Positions 1-6,087 of a DNA stretch of 14,727 nt are shown one piece after another. How positions within the stretch are numbered: the first letter of the stretch is position 1; every line of letters starts with the position of its first letter. Where the stretch lies: assembly GCA_965603725.1 (NCBI GenBank), contig CBFDEC010000059.1, positions 1-14,727 of the forward strand, in the 5' to 3' direction. The notes under the pieces were generated by a model. The model ran no database searches and had not been told where the DNA came from. It was given only the letters and a program-made list of their open reading frames with translations. The translations under genes were made by a program, and so were the position numbers. This stretch comes from JAGGSN01 sp965603725. GTDB taxonomy: Bacteria > Zixibacteria > MSB-5A5 > UBA10806 > 4484-95.

Positions 1-68
1 TAAGAAAGGTTACGCTACTTTTTTATAAATTTCCACACCTTTTGTAATTAACTCTACTGCAAACGGGG

Positions 69-77
69 TGATATAAT
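69..77 (+). promoter_or_regulatory. Extended -10 promoter element for the pentapeptide gene
   Basis: The sequence reads TGATATAAT, a perfect TATAAT with the upstream TG of an extended -10 element. No clear -35 box is visible 16-18 bases upstream, which extended -10 promoters tolerate. Transcription would begin near 84, about 22 bases before the GTG at 106 or 43 before the ATG at 127. The same nonamer occurs at 10883-10891. Confidence 0.45.
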
Positions 78-105
78 CGGTATATATTTAATACTTTTTC
101 TCTTT

Positions 106-1047
106 GTGTTAAGCATACTTATAAGCATGTTTTCATTCATGTATTCAAAAATGGCATTCATTCACGCAAAATGCGTAAATTTTAATTTACTCTTCGCTAA
201 AACATCTCGTGTTTCAATCGCTCTGCTTATTACACTATTGAGTTTTTTTGTCTTTCATGAGATTATATTCAAAACCGTTTTTTTTGATAATCCTTACTTT
301 AAAGTCAATCTTGTAAATGCAAAAATGGAATGGATAGATTTGAGTAATAAGAATTTGCAGGGAGCTATACTTAAAGGCGCTAATTTACACGGATCAAATT
401 TAAAAAATTCGAATTTGAAATACGCTGATCTTAGAGGCTCAAATCTCAAAGGAGTAAATTTCAAAAATGCGGTTTTAGATAGTGCGTTCTTAAATGAAGC
501 AATCCTTATCAACGCTGATTTAGAGAACGCAAGTTTGATAGGTGCTGATTTAACTATGGCAAATGTAAAAAATACGCTGACTAATAATGCAAACTTTCAA
601 TGGGCAATATTAACTGATCTTGAAGATACCCCCAATGATTTTTATAGTGATGCCAGAAATGCCCGCTTAGCTTATAGACATCCAAAAGTACTTGTTAAAA
701 AGTATGGTAAATATGTATTTCATAATGAATGTCTTGAAAAAAGGGATTTAAGCGATTACGATTTGGGCCATACAAATCTCATAGGTGCCGGGGTGCCCCA
801 TCCCGCGGCCTCAAGAGCGGGGTGGGTTACCTTCATATCGTCAACCAAATTTACAATTCATATTCATTCAGTGGTTGGTGTATGTCCCCATGCACCAACA
901 AAGACGTATGCCGGGGTGCCCCATCCCGCGGCCTCAAGAGCGGGGTGGGTTACCTTCATATCGTCAACCAAATTTACAATTCATATTCATTCAGTGGTTG
1001 GTGTATGTCCCCATGCACCAACAAAGACGTATGCCGCCCACAATTAA
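106..1047 (+). CDS. Membrane-anchored pentapeptide-repeat protein, 3' end replaced by repeat sequence
   Basis: A 313-residue reading frame. Residues 37-55 are a hydrophobic segment, probably one membrane anchor. Residues 77-165 are classic pentapeptide repeats of the A(N/D)LxG kind (for example GANLHGSNLKNSNLKYADLR), which fold as a right-handed beta helix. A second repeat block starts at residue 213 (RDLSDYDLGHTNLIGA) but stops after about three repeats. From residue 229 the frame reads two identical 41-residue blocks made by the 123-bp tandem repeat, then AAHN and stop. I read the natural C-terminus as lost or displaced by the repeat. No Shine-Dalgarno precedes the GTG at 106; the ATG at 127 (residue 8) is an equally possible start. 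Pentapeptide proteins vary in function (some mimic DNA, others are scaffolds), so no role is assigned. It may be a pseudogene. Confidence 0.6.
   Translation: MLSILISMFSFMYSKMAFIHAKCVNFNLLFAKTSRVSIALLITLLSFFVFHEIIFKTVFFDNPYFKVNLVNAKMEWIDLSNKNLQGAILKGANLHGSNLKNSNLKYADLRGSNLKGVNFKNAVLDSAFLNEAILINADLENASLIGADLTMANVKNTLTNNANFQWAILTDLEDTPNDFYSDARNARLAYRHPKVLVKKYGKYVFHNECLEKRDLSDYDLGHTNLIGAGVPHPAASRAGWVTFISSTKFTIHIHSVVGVCPHAPTKTYAGVPHPAASRAGWVTFISSTKFTIHIHSVVGVCPHAPTKTYAAHN
786..1036 (+). repeat. Perfect 123-bp tandem duplication, hairpin-rich, inside the pentapeptide ORF
   Basis: Copy one spans 786-908 and copy two 909-1031, with identical sequence. The first five bases of a third copy follow (1032-1036). 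The unit is 41 codons, so the frame is kept, and the second copy has no stop in any of the three plus-strand frames. Each unit contains two hairpins. One has the stem CCCATCCCGC / GCGGGGTGGG with one wobble pair and a 10-base loop. The other has the stem GTTGGTGTATG / CATGCACCAAC with one wobble pair and a 4-base loop. The GC-rich first hairpin contrasts with the AT-rich host gene, which points to an inserted dispersed repeat that then duplicated. Confidence 0.85.
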
Positions 1048-1068
1048 TATCTTATTTCGAATAAACCA

Positions 1069-1142
1069 GTAGGTTGGGGGCTCGTCCCCCAACATCATTG
1101 TGGCCGGATAAATCCATTGGACACTGCGTGCCGGCCGCCTAC
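1069..1142 (+). repeat. Folded repeat element with a three-way-junction shape
   Basis: An outer stem GTAGG (1069-1073) / CCTAC (1138-1142) can enclose two hairpins. The first is GTTGGGGG (1073-1080) / CCCCCAAC (1086-1093) with a 5-base loop; it shares base 1073 with the outer stem. The second is GGCCGG (1102-1107) / CCGGCC (1131-1136). It is GC-rich within AT-rich surroundings and lies 32 bases after the 123-bp tandem repeat. It has no start codon in good context and no T-run to make it a terminator. Probably a non-coding dispersed repeat; no copy elsewhere in this window. Confidence 0.5.
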
Positions 1143-1400
1143 AGTTTTAATGTTTCATTCTGGAATTGACGATAACCTGCTTTCGTAATTCAGTATTTTG
1201 AAGTTGTCGGTTGTTGTATATAGAAATATTCCGGGTTTTAAGCTCATCTTATTGCTATAAAATATCTTATTATCGTTAAAAATTTTTTCAAATGGTTCAT
1301 TTTTTGCTTGTAATTTTCGTTTTTTGTCGTATAATAAATATAACGGCTTCAGCGGGTAAATGAATATTCAAGACCCGCTTATTAACAGCCGATAGAATTA
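1143..1400. other. AT-rich spacer before rpoN with one hairpin
   Basis: No gene is supported here. The only clear structure is a hairpin with stem AGCGGGT (1351-1357) / ACCCGCT (1373-1379), whose loop contains the palindrome TGAATATTCA. It lies about 20 bases upstream of the rpoN promoter, so it could be a protein-binding site or end transcription from upstream; there is no T-run. No continuation of pentapeptide-type codons can be seen after the repeats. Confidence 0.5.
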
Positions 1401-1428
1401 TTGAAGGAGAAACATAAACTGTTACAAT
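1401..1428 (+). promoter_or_regulatory. Probable sigma-70 type promoter of rpoN
   Basis: TTGAAG (1401-1406) and TACAAT (1423-1428) are separated by 16 bases, and the -10 carries an upstream TG at 1420-1421. The expected start of transcription is near 1435, only about four bases before the rpoN ATG at 1439. The Shine-Dalgarno-like AAGGAGA (1404-1410) lies about 28 bases from the ATG, too far to act, and is better explained as part of the -35 region. Confidence 0.5.
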
Positions 1429-1438
1429 ATTTAATGTT

Positions 1439-2872
1439 ATGCCAGAACTAAAACTCGTACCACAGCTTGGTTTAAAGCAGACGCTGACAGTCAGGCCAGA
1501 CCTTATTCAGTCACTGAAGTTGTTGATGGAGCCTGTGTTAAACCTTGAACAGATACTTCGTCAACGCTTATCTGACAATCCTTTACTTGAGGAGGAGGTT
1601 GACCAGACAGAATCGGCTGAGGAGACCGTTGCTGCTGTTGCCGATGAGCCGGATAGAAATAATGAAAAGAATCTCGACCGAATCGATTGGCAGGAGTTCC
1701 TGGGTGAGGATCATGAATACAATTTTACCGGTAATTACCGTGATTTTTCACGAAATACTGATAACGAATTCACTGAAACGGTTTCGGTCGCCGAAAAGTC
1801 AATTTTTGACCATTTAATAGAACAACTTGGCTTTACCAGACTTTCAGATGAACAAAAAGAGATTGGCAGCTATATAATAGGTAATATTGATGAATCCGGT
1901 TTTCTACGGGTTTCGGTTGAGGATATGGCGGAGGAATTACAGATTGAGCCAGAGAAAATCGAAGAAGTGCTTGCTGTTATTAAAAACTTTGATCCCACCG
2001 GTGTCGGCTCGTTTAATCTTCGGGAATGCCTGTTAGCCCAGCTTGCCGAACAGGGATTAGAGGGGTCATTAGCCTGGATTATTGTTGATCAGCATATAGA
2101 TGGGCTCGAGAAAAAAAGCCAGATGCAACTGGCAAAAATCCTGAGCACGTCTCCTGAGAGAGTCCAGTCGGCAATGGAAGTTATTAAAACCCTGTCCCCA
2201 ACTCCTGCAACCGGGGTTTTCATAAAGCCTGCAGTTCATATTGTGCCGGATTTGATTGTGGAAAAAATCGGTGATGAATATGTAGTTTTTCACAATGATA
2301 AAAACTTACCGCATCTTAGAATAAACCAGTCATATAAAAGCCTGATAAAACGGGGCAATAACTCGTCCGATACTACAAAAAAATATATCCGGGAGAAACT
2401 TGAACAGGCCCGGTGGCTGATAAATGCGATAAATCAGCGCCGCAATACAATGATAAACGTCATGAATGCGGTTATTGACGAACAGCTTGATTTCTTTGAA
2501 CATGGCGAATCCCATCTCAAGCCATTAACCATGGAACATATCGCCGATAAAGTGGGAATGAATGTGGCCACTATTTCACGTGTTTCTAATGGCAAATATG
2601 TACAAACGCCTCTGGGCATGTTTGAAATTAAATACTTTTTCAATACCGGGGTTTCCACAGATAATGGCGAGGACTTGCCCAAGCGGGTGGTAAAAACCAA
2701 GATAAGCGAAATCATCAAAAATGAAAACCCCGCCACACCTTATTCAGACCAGGAAATCGCCCGGCTCTTAGACAGCCGGGGAATTAAACTGGCTCGGCGG
2801 ACAGTTACCAAATACCGTGAAGAGCTTAGCATCAAAGCCGCCAGGTACCGTAAACAGGTTGCACGAACTTAA
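1439..2872 (+). CDS. rpoN: RNA polymerase sigma-54 factor RpoN
   Basis: A 477-residue protein of normal family length. It directs RNA polymerase to -24/-12 promoters and needs AAA+ activators to open them. Region I (residues 1-50) is the conserved Gln/Leu-rich activator-responsive segment, including LGLKQTLTVRPDLIQSLKLL. An acidic region II follows (about 51-115). The core-binding domain is about 118-260 (GYIIGNIDESGFL-like motif near 145-157, LRECLLAQL near 195-202). The DNA-binding helix-turn-helix is about 361-400 (TMEHIADKVGMNVATISRVS). The RpoN box ARRTVTKYRE, which reads the -24 element, is at 452-461 close to the C-terminus. The ATG at 1439 is the only usable start, since the frame is closed by a TAA at 1415. 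No Shine-Dalgarno sits at proper distance, so the message may be nearly leaderless. It is followed by hpf and hprK, the usual neighbours in many bacteria. Confidence 0.97.
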   Translation: MPELKLVPQLGLKQTLTVRPDLIQSLKLLMEPVLNLEQILRQRLSDNPLLEEEVDQTESAEETVAAVADEPDRNNEKNLDRIDWQEFLGEDHEYNFTGNYRDFSRNTDNEFTETVSVAEKSIFDHLIEQLGFTRLSDEQKEIGSYIIGNIDESGFLRVSVEDMAEELQIEPEKIEEVLAVIKNFDPTGVGSFNLRECLLAQLAEQGLEGSLAWIIVDQHIDGLEKKSQMQLAKILSTSPERVQSAMEVIKTLSPTPATGVFIKPAVHIVPDLIVEKIGDEYVVFHNDKNLPHLRINQSYKSLIKRGNNSSDTTKKYIREKLEQARWLINAINQRRNTMINVMNAVIDEQLDFFEHGESHLKPLTMEHIADKVGMNVATISRVSNGKYVQTPLGMFEIKYFFNTGVSTDNGEDLPKRVVKTKISEIIKNENPATPYSDQEIARLLDSRGIKLARRTVTKYREELSIKAARYRKQVART

Positions 2873-2877
2873 TGAAC

Positions 2878-2893
2878 TTATCCCGAGGGATAA
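2878..2893 (+). terminator. Short hairpin after rpoN, weak terminator candidate
   Basis: TTATCCC (2878-2884) pairs perfectly with GGGATAA (2887-2893) across a two-base gap, starting six bases after the rpoN stop. No T-run follows, so intrinsic termination is doubtful; it may instead protect the 3' end of the message. Confidence 0.25.
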
Positions 2894-3250
2894 ATTTAGC
2901 TTGATAATCTCAGCCATAAAATCTATATTTAAGCGTTGAGTATGATTAATATTAAATTATTTGTACCGATCAGGTTTATCTCTGAAAAAAATGCAATTAT
3001 AATCAGCATGGTTAAATTAACCAATATTTATTAATACGCCATGAAACGTAATTTACGTTATCTAACAAATACTATTTATCAACAGATGATTTTTGATTAT
3101 TGGTTTTAATCGGTAACCTTTTCGGTTACTGATAGTATATTATATCAGGTCGGTTTGGTTTTGCAGAATGAGAAGGTTGAAAAGACAATCTAACCCGAGC
3201 ACATAAAATGATTAGATCTTTAACCGGATACATAATACTCGAACTTTCAT
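2894..3250. promoter_or_regulatory. Gene-free rpoN-hpf spacer with three palindromes
   Basis: No gene longer than about 30 codons is supported. Two perfect palindromes of the form 7+1+7 bases lie 36 bases apart centre to centre. They are TGGTTAA-A-TTAACCA (3009-3023) and AACGTAA-T-TTACGTT (3045-3059). A third structure at 3110-3133 is a 9-bp hairpin built around GTAACC / GGTTAC with the loop TTTTC. Odd-centred palindromes of this size are typical protein-binding sites, so the spacer probably carries control elements for hpf-hprK. No confident -35/-10 pair was found. Confidence 0.4.
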
Positions 3251-3330
3251 AAAGGAGGGATAGAATTCCAAATTTTATTTTGTATTATTTGTTACTCCAA
3301 AAAAATACCCTTTGCGAAAGGAGTAAGTGA
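3251..3330 (+). promoter_or_regulatory. Orphan Shine-Dalgarno and possible leader ORF before hpf
   Basis: AAAGGAGGG at 3251-3259 is a near-perfect Shine-Dalgarno, but no ATG, GTG or TTG follows at normal distance. In one frame an ATT codon at 3265 (five bases after the Shine-Dalgarno) opens 21 codons. They end in a TGA at 3328-3330 that overlaps the hpf ATG as TGATG. ATT starts are rare (infC is the known example), so this is a tentative leader-peptide candidate. Otherwise it is a ribosome standby site or chance. Confidence 0.2.
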
Positions 3331-3689
3331 TGCAGGTAAAGGTTACGGCGCGGCATTTTGATCTAACTGATAATTTAAACAGTTATGCGGTCGATGAAAT
3401 TAAAAGACTGGAAAAATATTACGACCATATAATCGACGCTCAATTGACAATGACAATAGAGAAGAATCGCCAGATAGCGGAGCTTATGCTAAAAGTTTAT
3501 GGCTCTACCCTGACCAGCAAGGCGAAAACATATGATATGTATCTTTCTATTGAGCAGGTTATTTCCAAGATGGAGACCCAGATAAAAAAGTACAAAGCCA
3601 AGCTTAAGGATAAAAAGGGCGCCCGCAAAGAACCGCCCAAAACACGTCCAATTCCGGAAACAGCGGAAAACGAAGAGAACGAATTTTAA
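3330..3689 (+). CDS. hpf: Ribosome hibernation promoting factor (HPF/YfiA family)
   Basis: A 119-residue protein that binds the 30S decoding region and favours inactive 100S ribosomes in slow growth. The whole sterol-carrier-like S30AE fold is visible: strand MQVKVTARHFDLTD, helix with SYAVDEIKRLEKYYDHIIDA, strands with LTMTIEKNRQIAELMLKVYG, then a second helix ending KMETQIKKYKAKLKDKK. It lacks the separate C-terminal dimerisation domain of long HPF, so it is the short form with a 20-25 residue acidic, proline-containing tail. The start is the ATG at 3330, six bases after a good GAAAGGAG Shine-Dalgarno; the GTG at 3327 is less well placed. Its stop is two bases from the hprK start, so both are surely co-transcribed. 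The rpoN-hpf order is conserved widely and agrees with this call. Confidence 0.93.
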   Translation: MQVKVTARHFDLTDNLNSYAVDEIKRLEKYYDHIIDAQLTMTIEKNRQIAELMLKVYGSTLTSKAKTYDMYLSIEQVISKMETQIKKYKAKLKDKKGARKEPPKTRPIPETAENEENEF

Positions 3690-3691
3690 CC

Positions 3692-4660
3692 ATGCCAGAA
3701 TTAACTGTAGAACATCTTTATGCAAATAAAAGAGACTTTTTAGAGCTGAATATCCTAAATGGCGGAGCCTGTTTAAAAAAGAAAATTCCCAGCAATCAGG
3801 TGTTCCGGCCGGGATTAGCTCTGGCCGGCTTCACCGAGAGGTTTCCCTATTCCCGTACCCTGATTATGGGTCAAACAGAGATATCCTTTTTAAAGAGTCT
3901 TTCCCAATCCGAGCTCGAGGTCTGCTTAAAGCAGTTTTTTTCCTTCGATATTCCCCTGATAATAATCACCAAGTTTTTAGCGCCCCCCGACCAGTTTCTT
4001 GTTGAGGCGGCGGCTCATGATGTGCCGGTATTGCAGACCAGTTTAAACACTACAGAAATTCTGATCAGGTTATCCGCCTACCTTGATAACATCTTCGCCC
4101 CTCGCACTTCCATTCATGGCACTCTGGTTGACGTTTACGGTGTCGGGCTTCTTTATACCGGCAAATCGGGGATTGGCAAATCGGAGTGCACGCTCGATCT
4201 GGTCGAACGCGGTCATCGGCTGGTGGCAGATGATGTGGTCAATGTTATAAAGAAGGCCCCGGATGTCATTGTCGGGCAGGCTGACGAACGTATCGGTCAT
4301 CATATGGAAATAAGAGGCGTCGGTATAGTCAATGTTGAAAAGCTGTTCGGCGTTCGCTCGGTCAGGATACAGAAAAGGATCGAGGTGGAGGTTAATCTCG
4401 AACTGTGGGATGAAAGTAAGGAGTATGACCGTTTAGGCATCGAGGACAGGTATACAACCCTTCTGGGGGTGGAGATACCGGTCGTTACCATTCCTGTTTC
4501 CCCAGGCAAGAATATAACTGTCATCTCCGAGGTAATCAGCATGAACCACATGTTGAAAGTCACCGGCGAAAACGCCGCCGAGAAGTTTGTCCAGAGACTC
4601 TCCGAGGAACTTGCCCGACGTAAACTTACCACCGAATACCTCGAATCGGATCTGGAATAA
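3692..4660 (+). CDS. hprK: HPr kinase/phosphorylase
   Basis: A 322-residue bifunctional enzyme that phosphorylates, and dephosphorylates, a serine of the phosphocarrier HPr and so tunes PTS-linked carbon regulation. The N-terminal domain is about 1-130 and includes RPGLALAGFTERFP (39-52). The kinase domain carries the P-loop GKSGIGKSE (157-165). The catalytic His142 lies in SIHGTLVDVYG, and the Asp pair in RLVADDVV is near 180-181. The family signature MEIRGVGIVNVEKLFG is at 205-220, and a late motif VSPGKNITVISEV is near 269-281. All key residues look intact and the length is normal (about 310-320). It starts two bases after hpf with only a weak GAAGAGAA upstream, so translation is probably coupled to hpf. 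No HPr, EI or EIIA gene lies in the window, so the partner must be elsewhere. Confidence 0.96.
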   Translation: MPELTVEHLYANKRDFLELNILNGGACLKKKIPSNQVFRPGLALAGFTERFPYSRTLIMGQTEISFLKSLSQSELEVCLKQFFSFDIPLIIITKFLAPPDQFLVEAAAHDVPVLQTSLNTTEILIRLSAYLDNIFAPRTSIHGTLVDVYGVGLLYTGKSGIGKSECTLDLVERGHRLVADDVVNVIKKAPDVIVGQADERIGHHMEIRGVGIVNVEKLFGVRSVRIQKRIEVEVNLELWDESKEYDRLGIEDRYTTLLGVEIPVVTIPVSPGKNITVISEVISMNHMLKVTGENAAEKFVQRLSEELARRKLTTEYLESDLE

Positions 4661-4666
4661 TAGATA

Positions 4667-4720
4667 ATGAACCAGAAGAAACTTAAAATACGCCAGGATA
4701 ATCCGCCGGTCATGATATGA
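4667..4720 (+). CDS. Tiny ORF of 17 residues directly after hprK
   Basis: This 17-codon frame starts six bases after the hprK stop and reads MNQKKLKIRQDNPPVMI. Its stop overlaps the next small frame as ATGA (4717-4720), a classic coupling arrangement. GGAA at 4654-4657 is a weak Shine-Dalgarno. I recognise no family. It could be a real small protein, a coupling leader, or the remnant of the PTS gene that often follows hprK. Confidence 0.22.
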   Translation: MNQKKLKIRQDNPPVMI

Positions 4721-4809
4721 GTAAAGAAGAAATTCAGAAGGAAATGGATAGAATACTTGAGGAACAAAGACAAAAAGCATTGAAGGAAGCGCAAGAGCTA
4801 AAACGTTAA
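4717..4809 (+). CDS. Tiny charged helical ORF, 30 residues
   Basis: Thirty residues, beginning MSKEEIQKEMDRILEEQRQK and continuing as a Lys/Glu/Gln-rich stretch ending ELKR. It is predicted to be a single amphipathic or coiled-coil helix. The start codon overlaps the stop of the preceding small frame by four bases (ATGA), so it could be translated by re-initiation from hprK. Such low-complexity charged helices also arise in remnants of larger genes. No homologue is recognised from memory. Confidence 0.28.
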   Translation: MSKEEIQKEMDRILEEQRQKALKEAQELKR

Positions 4810-5270
4810 GTTTTGCAACAAATTGATTTACAAAATAAAAATTTGGAGATAACGATTTAAGTAAAAATTTTAGACAAAGCAACTGGCTGATTTCTCAGCC
4901 AATTTCTAAAAGACATTTTTTAGATGAAAGTATTTTAAATATGAAACTCATAATTAATCAAGAGGTACTTATTGGACATATTCATTTTTTAAATGGGTGA
5001 CTAATACTATTTTTAGTCATATCATTATTATTGGAGCTTATCGTCAGGATGCCATGTAATTTCCATCCTGACGTATAAAACATTCGGGCGACCAACCATA
5101 TCTTATACTATATACAATCGCTTCAGCGTTTTATTCCGTAGAAATGTTATTCAATGCATTTGAAAGGGAGTTATTCTTGATGGGCTTAGTATATAAATAT
5201 GTTAACTGCAATATTTAGCCGAATAACAAAGACTTGTTAGTATATGATAAGATAAAATTTTTACAAAAAA
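4810..5270. other. Gene-free AT-rich stretch with three perfect hairpins
   Basis: No supported gene. Three perfect stem-loops are present. TGGCTGA (4884-4890) / TCAGCCA (4895-4901) has a 4-base loop. TGACTAA (4998-5004) / TTAGTCA (5013-5019) has an 8-base loop. CGTCAGGATG (5042-5051) / CATCCTGACG (5064-5073) has a 12-base loop. The first is followed at some distance by a T-run (4914-4920) and could terminate the rpoN-hprK transcription unit. The third, a 10-bp GC-rich stem with no T-run, resembles a dispersed repeat more than a terminator. Confidence 0.4.
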
Positions 5271-5271
5271 G

Positions 5272-5301
5272 TGTTGTGTATTTGCAACAATATGCTATAT
5301 T
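5272..5301 (+). promoter_or_regulatory. Promoter and likely autoregulatory operator of the XRE gene
   Basis: TTGTGT (5274-5279) and TATATT (5296-5301) are 16 bases apart, and the -10 ends only six bases before the ATG at 5308. Transcription would therefore start at or next to that A, giving a leaderless message; no Shine-Dalgarno is present. A dyad TGTTG (5272-5276) / CAACA (5285-5289) lies over the -35 and spacer, where a Cro/CI-type repressor would block its own promoter. Confidence 0.45.
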
Positions 5302-5307
5302 AACCGT

Positions 5308-5568
5308 ATGAAAGCTAGAAAGATTTACAACAGGATTTCAATTTTGAGAGAGGAAAAAGGCATTTCCCGAAAGGAGCTGGCTGAAAAAATCGGGGTTAAC
5401 TTTCAAACTGTGGGATATTTGGAAAGAGGTGAATACAACCCGAGTCTGGATCTGGCATTTAGAATAAGCGAGTATTTTGATATGCCGATTGACTTTATTT
5501 TTTCGACTGAACCATTAAAACCGTTAAGTCAGGAAATATTTGATCTTATAAAAAAGAGAGGAGAATAA
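5308..5568 (+). CDS. XRE-family helix-turn-helix transcriptional regulator
   Basis: An 86-residue single-domain regulator. Residues about 8-62 form the five-helix Cro/CI DNA-binding domain, with LREEKGISRKELAEKIGVNF followed by recognition helix QTVGYLERGEYNPSLDLAFR. The pattern GxYNPSL...A..I...F is typical of the small YgzD/YozG-like regulators. The short C-terminus (to residue 86) has no sensing domain. The next gene starts one base after its stop and encodes a membrane protein, a pairing seen repeatedly in bacteria and archaea. The regulator probably represses its own operon through the dyad over its promoter. The message is probably leaderless (see promoter). Function beyond DNA binding is not known. 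Confidence 0.9.
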   Translation: MKARKIYNRISILREEKGISRKELAEKIGVNFQTVGYLERGEYNPSLDLAFRISEYFDMPIDFIFSTEPLKPLSQEIFDLIKKRGE

Positions 5569-5569
5569 A

Positions 5570-5998
5570 ATGAAACCGGGGATATCAAAGTCGAGCAGAA
5601 GGATTATGGTTATAATCAATTATGGGTGTATTTTACTGTTCCTTGCTTTTTTTTACATAGGCAAGCATGACAGCTGGAGCGCTCCGATTGTCATTGCCGC
5701 AATTGTTGTATTAGCAGCGGCATTTGTAAGTTTCATATATCTTCATATTAGAACTCATTTATGGAAGCTGGTTCACGCCAAAGCCGACAAACTCGATGAG
5801 AGGCAAATTCAAATCACGCATGAATCTTTAAGATATTCCTACAGCATATTCACTGTAATCAGTCTGTTAGTTTTATTATGCATAGCATTGATAGCGGGCA
5901 GATACGACTCAAACCTAATATTAATCTTTGCCGGCCTGTTATATTTAGCTCATACGCTTCCCTCCTCTGTTTTAGCCTGGACGGAAAAGAAAGTTTAG
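5570..5998 (+). CDS. Four-helix membrane protein, DUF2178-like, partner of the XRE regulator
   Basis: A 142-residue integral membrane protein with four hydrophobic segments at about 12-31, 36-58, 88-108 and 112-131. Between the second and third is a charged loop with KADKLDERQIQITHESLRYSY. The D-E-R-x-x-x-I motif directly before a helix is the hallmark of small DUF2178/DUF3796-type proteins encoded next to XRE regulators. Biochemical role unknown. It might sense a membrane signal and pass it to the regulator, but that is inference from gene order only. The start codon lies one base after the XRE stop and is preceded by GAGAGGAG, so the two are translated together. A strong terminator follows at 6088-6118. 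Confidence 0.8.
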   Translation: MKPGISKSSRRIMVIINYGCILLFLAFFYIGKHDSWSAPIVIAAIVVLAAAFVSFIYLHIRTHLWKLVHAKADKLDERQIQITHESLRYSYSIFTVISLLVLLCIALIAGRYDSNLILIFAGLLYLAHTLPSSVLAWTEKKV

Positions 5999-6087
5999 TG
6001 GGATTGTTGATTAACAAAAGCCCATAGTTCGGTTGGTTCTCTTCTGCAGCAGACAGCAACAAAACAAGATATGACAAAAATAAAAGC

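Noticed and set aside
786..1036. CRISPR-like or direct-repeat array
   Set aside because: The two copies are contiguous without spacers and the unit is far too long, so this is a tandem duplication.
785..1072. Two extra plus-strand reading frames (785-1072 and 822-1064) across the tandem repeat
   Set aside because: They exist only because the 123-bp unit lacks stops in all frames and is duplicated; neither has a Shine-Dalgarno or recognisable product.
1059..2330. Shared 12-mer GAATAAACCAGT at 1059-1070 and 2319-2330
   Set aside because: A few 12-base matches are expected by chance in a window this long, and the second lies in rpoN coding sequence.
2942..3034. A 30-codon frame in the rpoN-hpf spacer
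   Set aside because: No Shine-Dalgarno or -10 at proper distance, AT-driven composition and it overlaps a palindrome; no support for a real gene.
3152..3164. Possible sigma-54 promoter (GG...GC) upstream of hpf
   Set aside because: The GG and GC doublets are separated by nine bases instead of ten and the -24 half does not match TGGCAC, so it fails the strict spacing rule.
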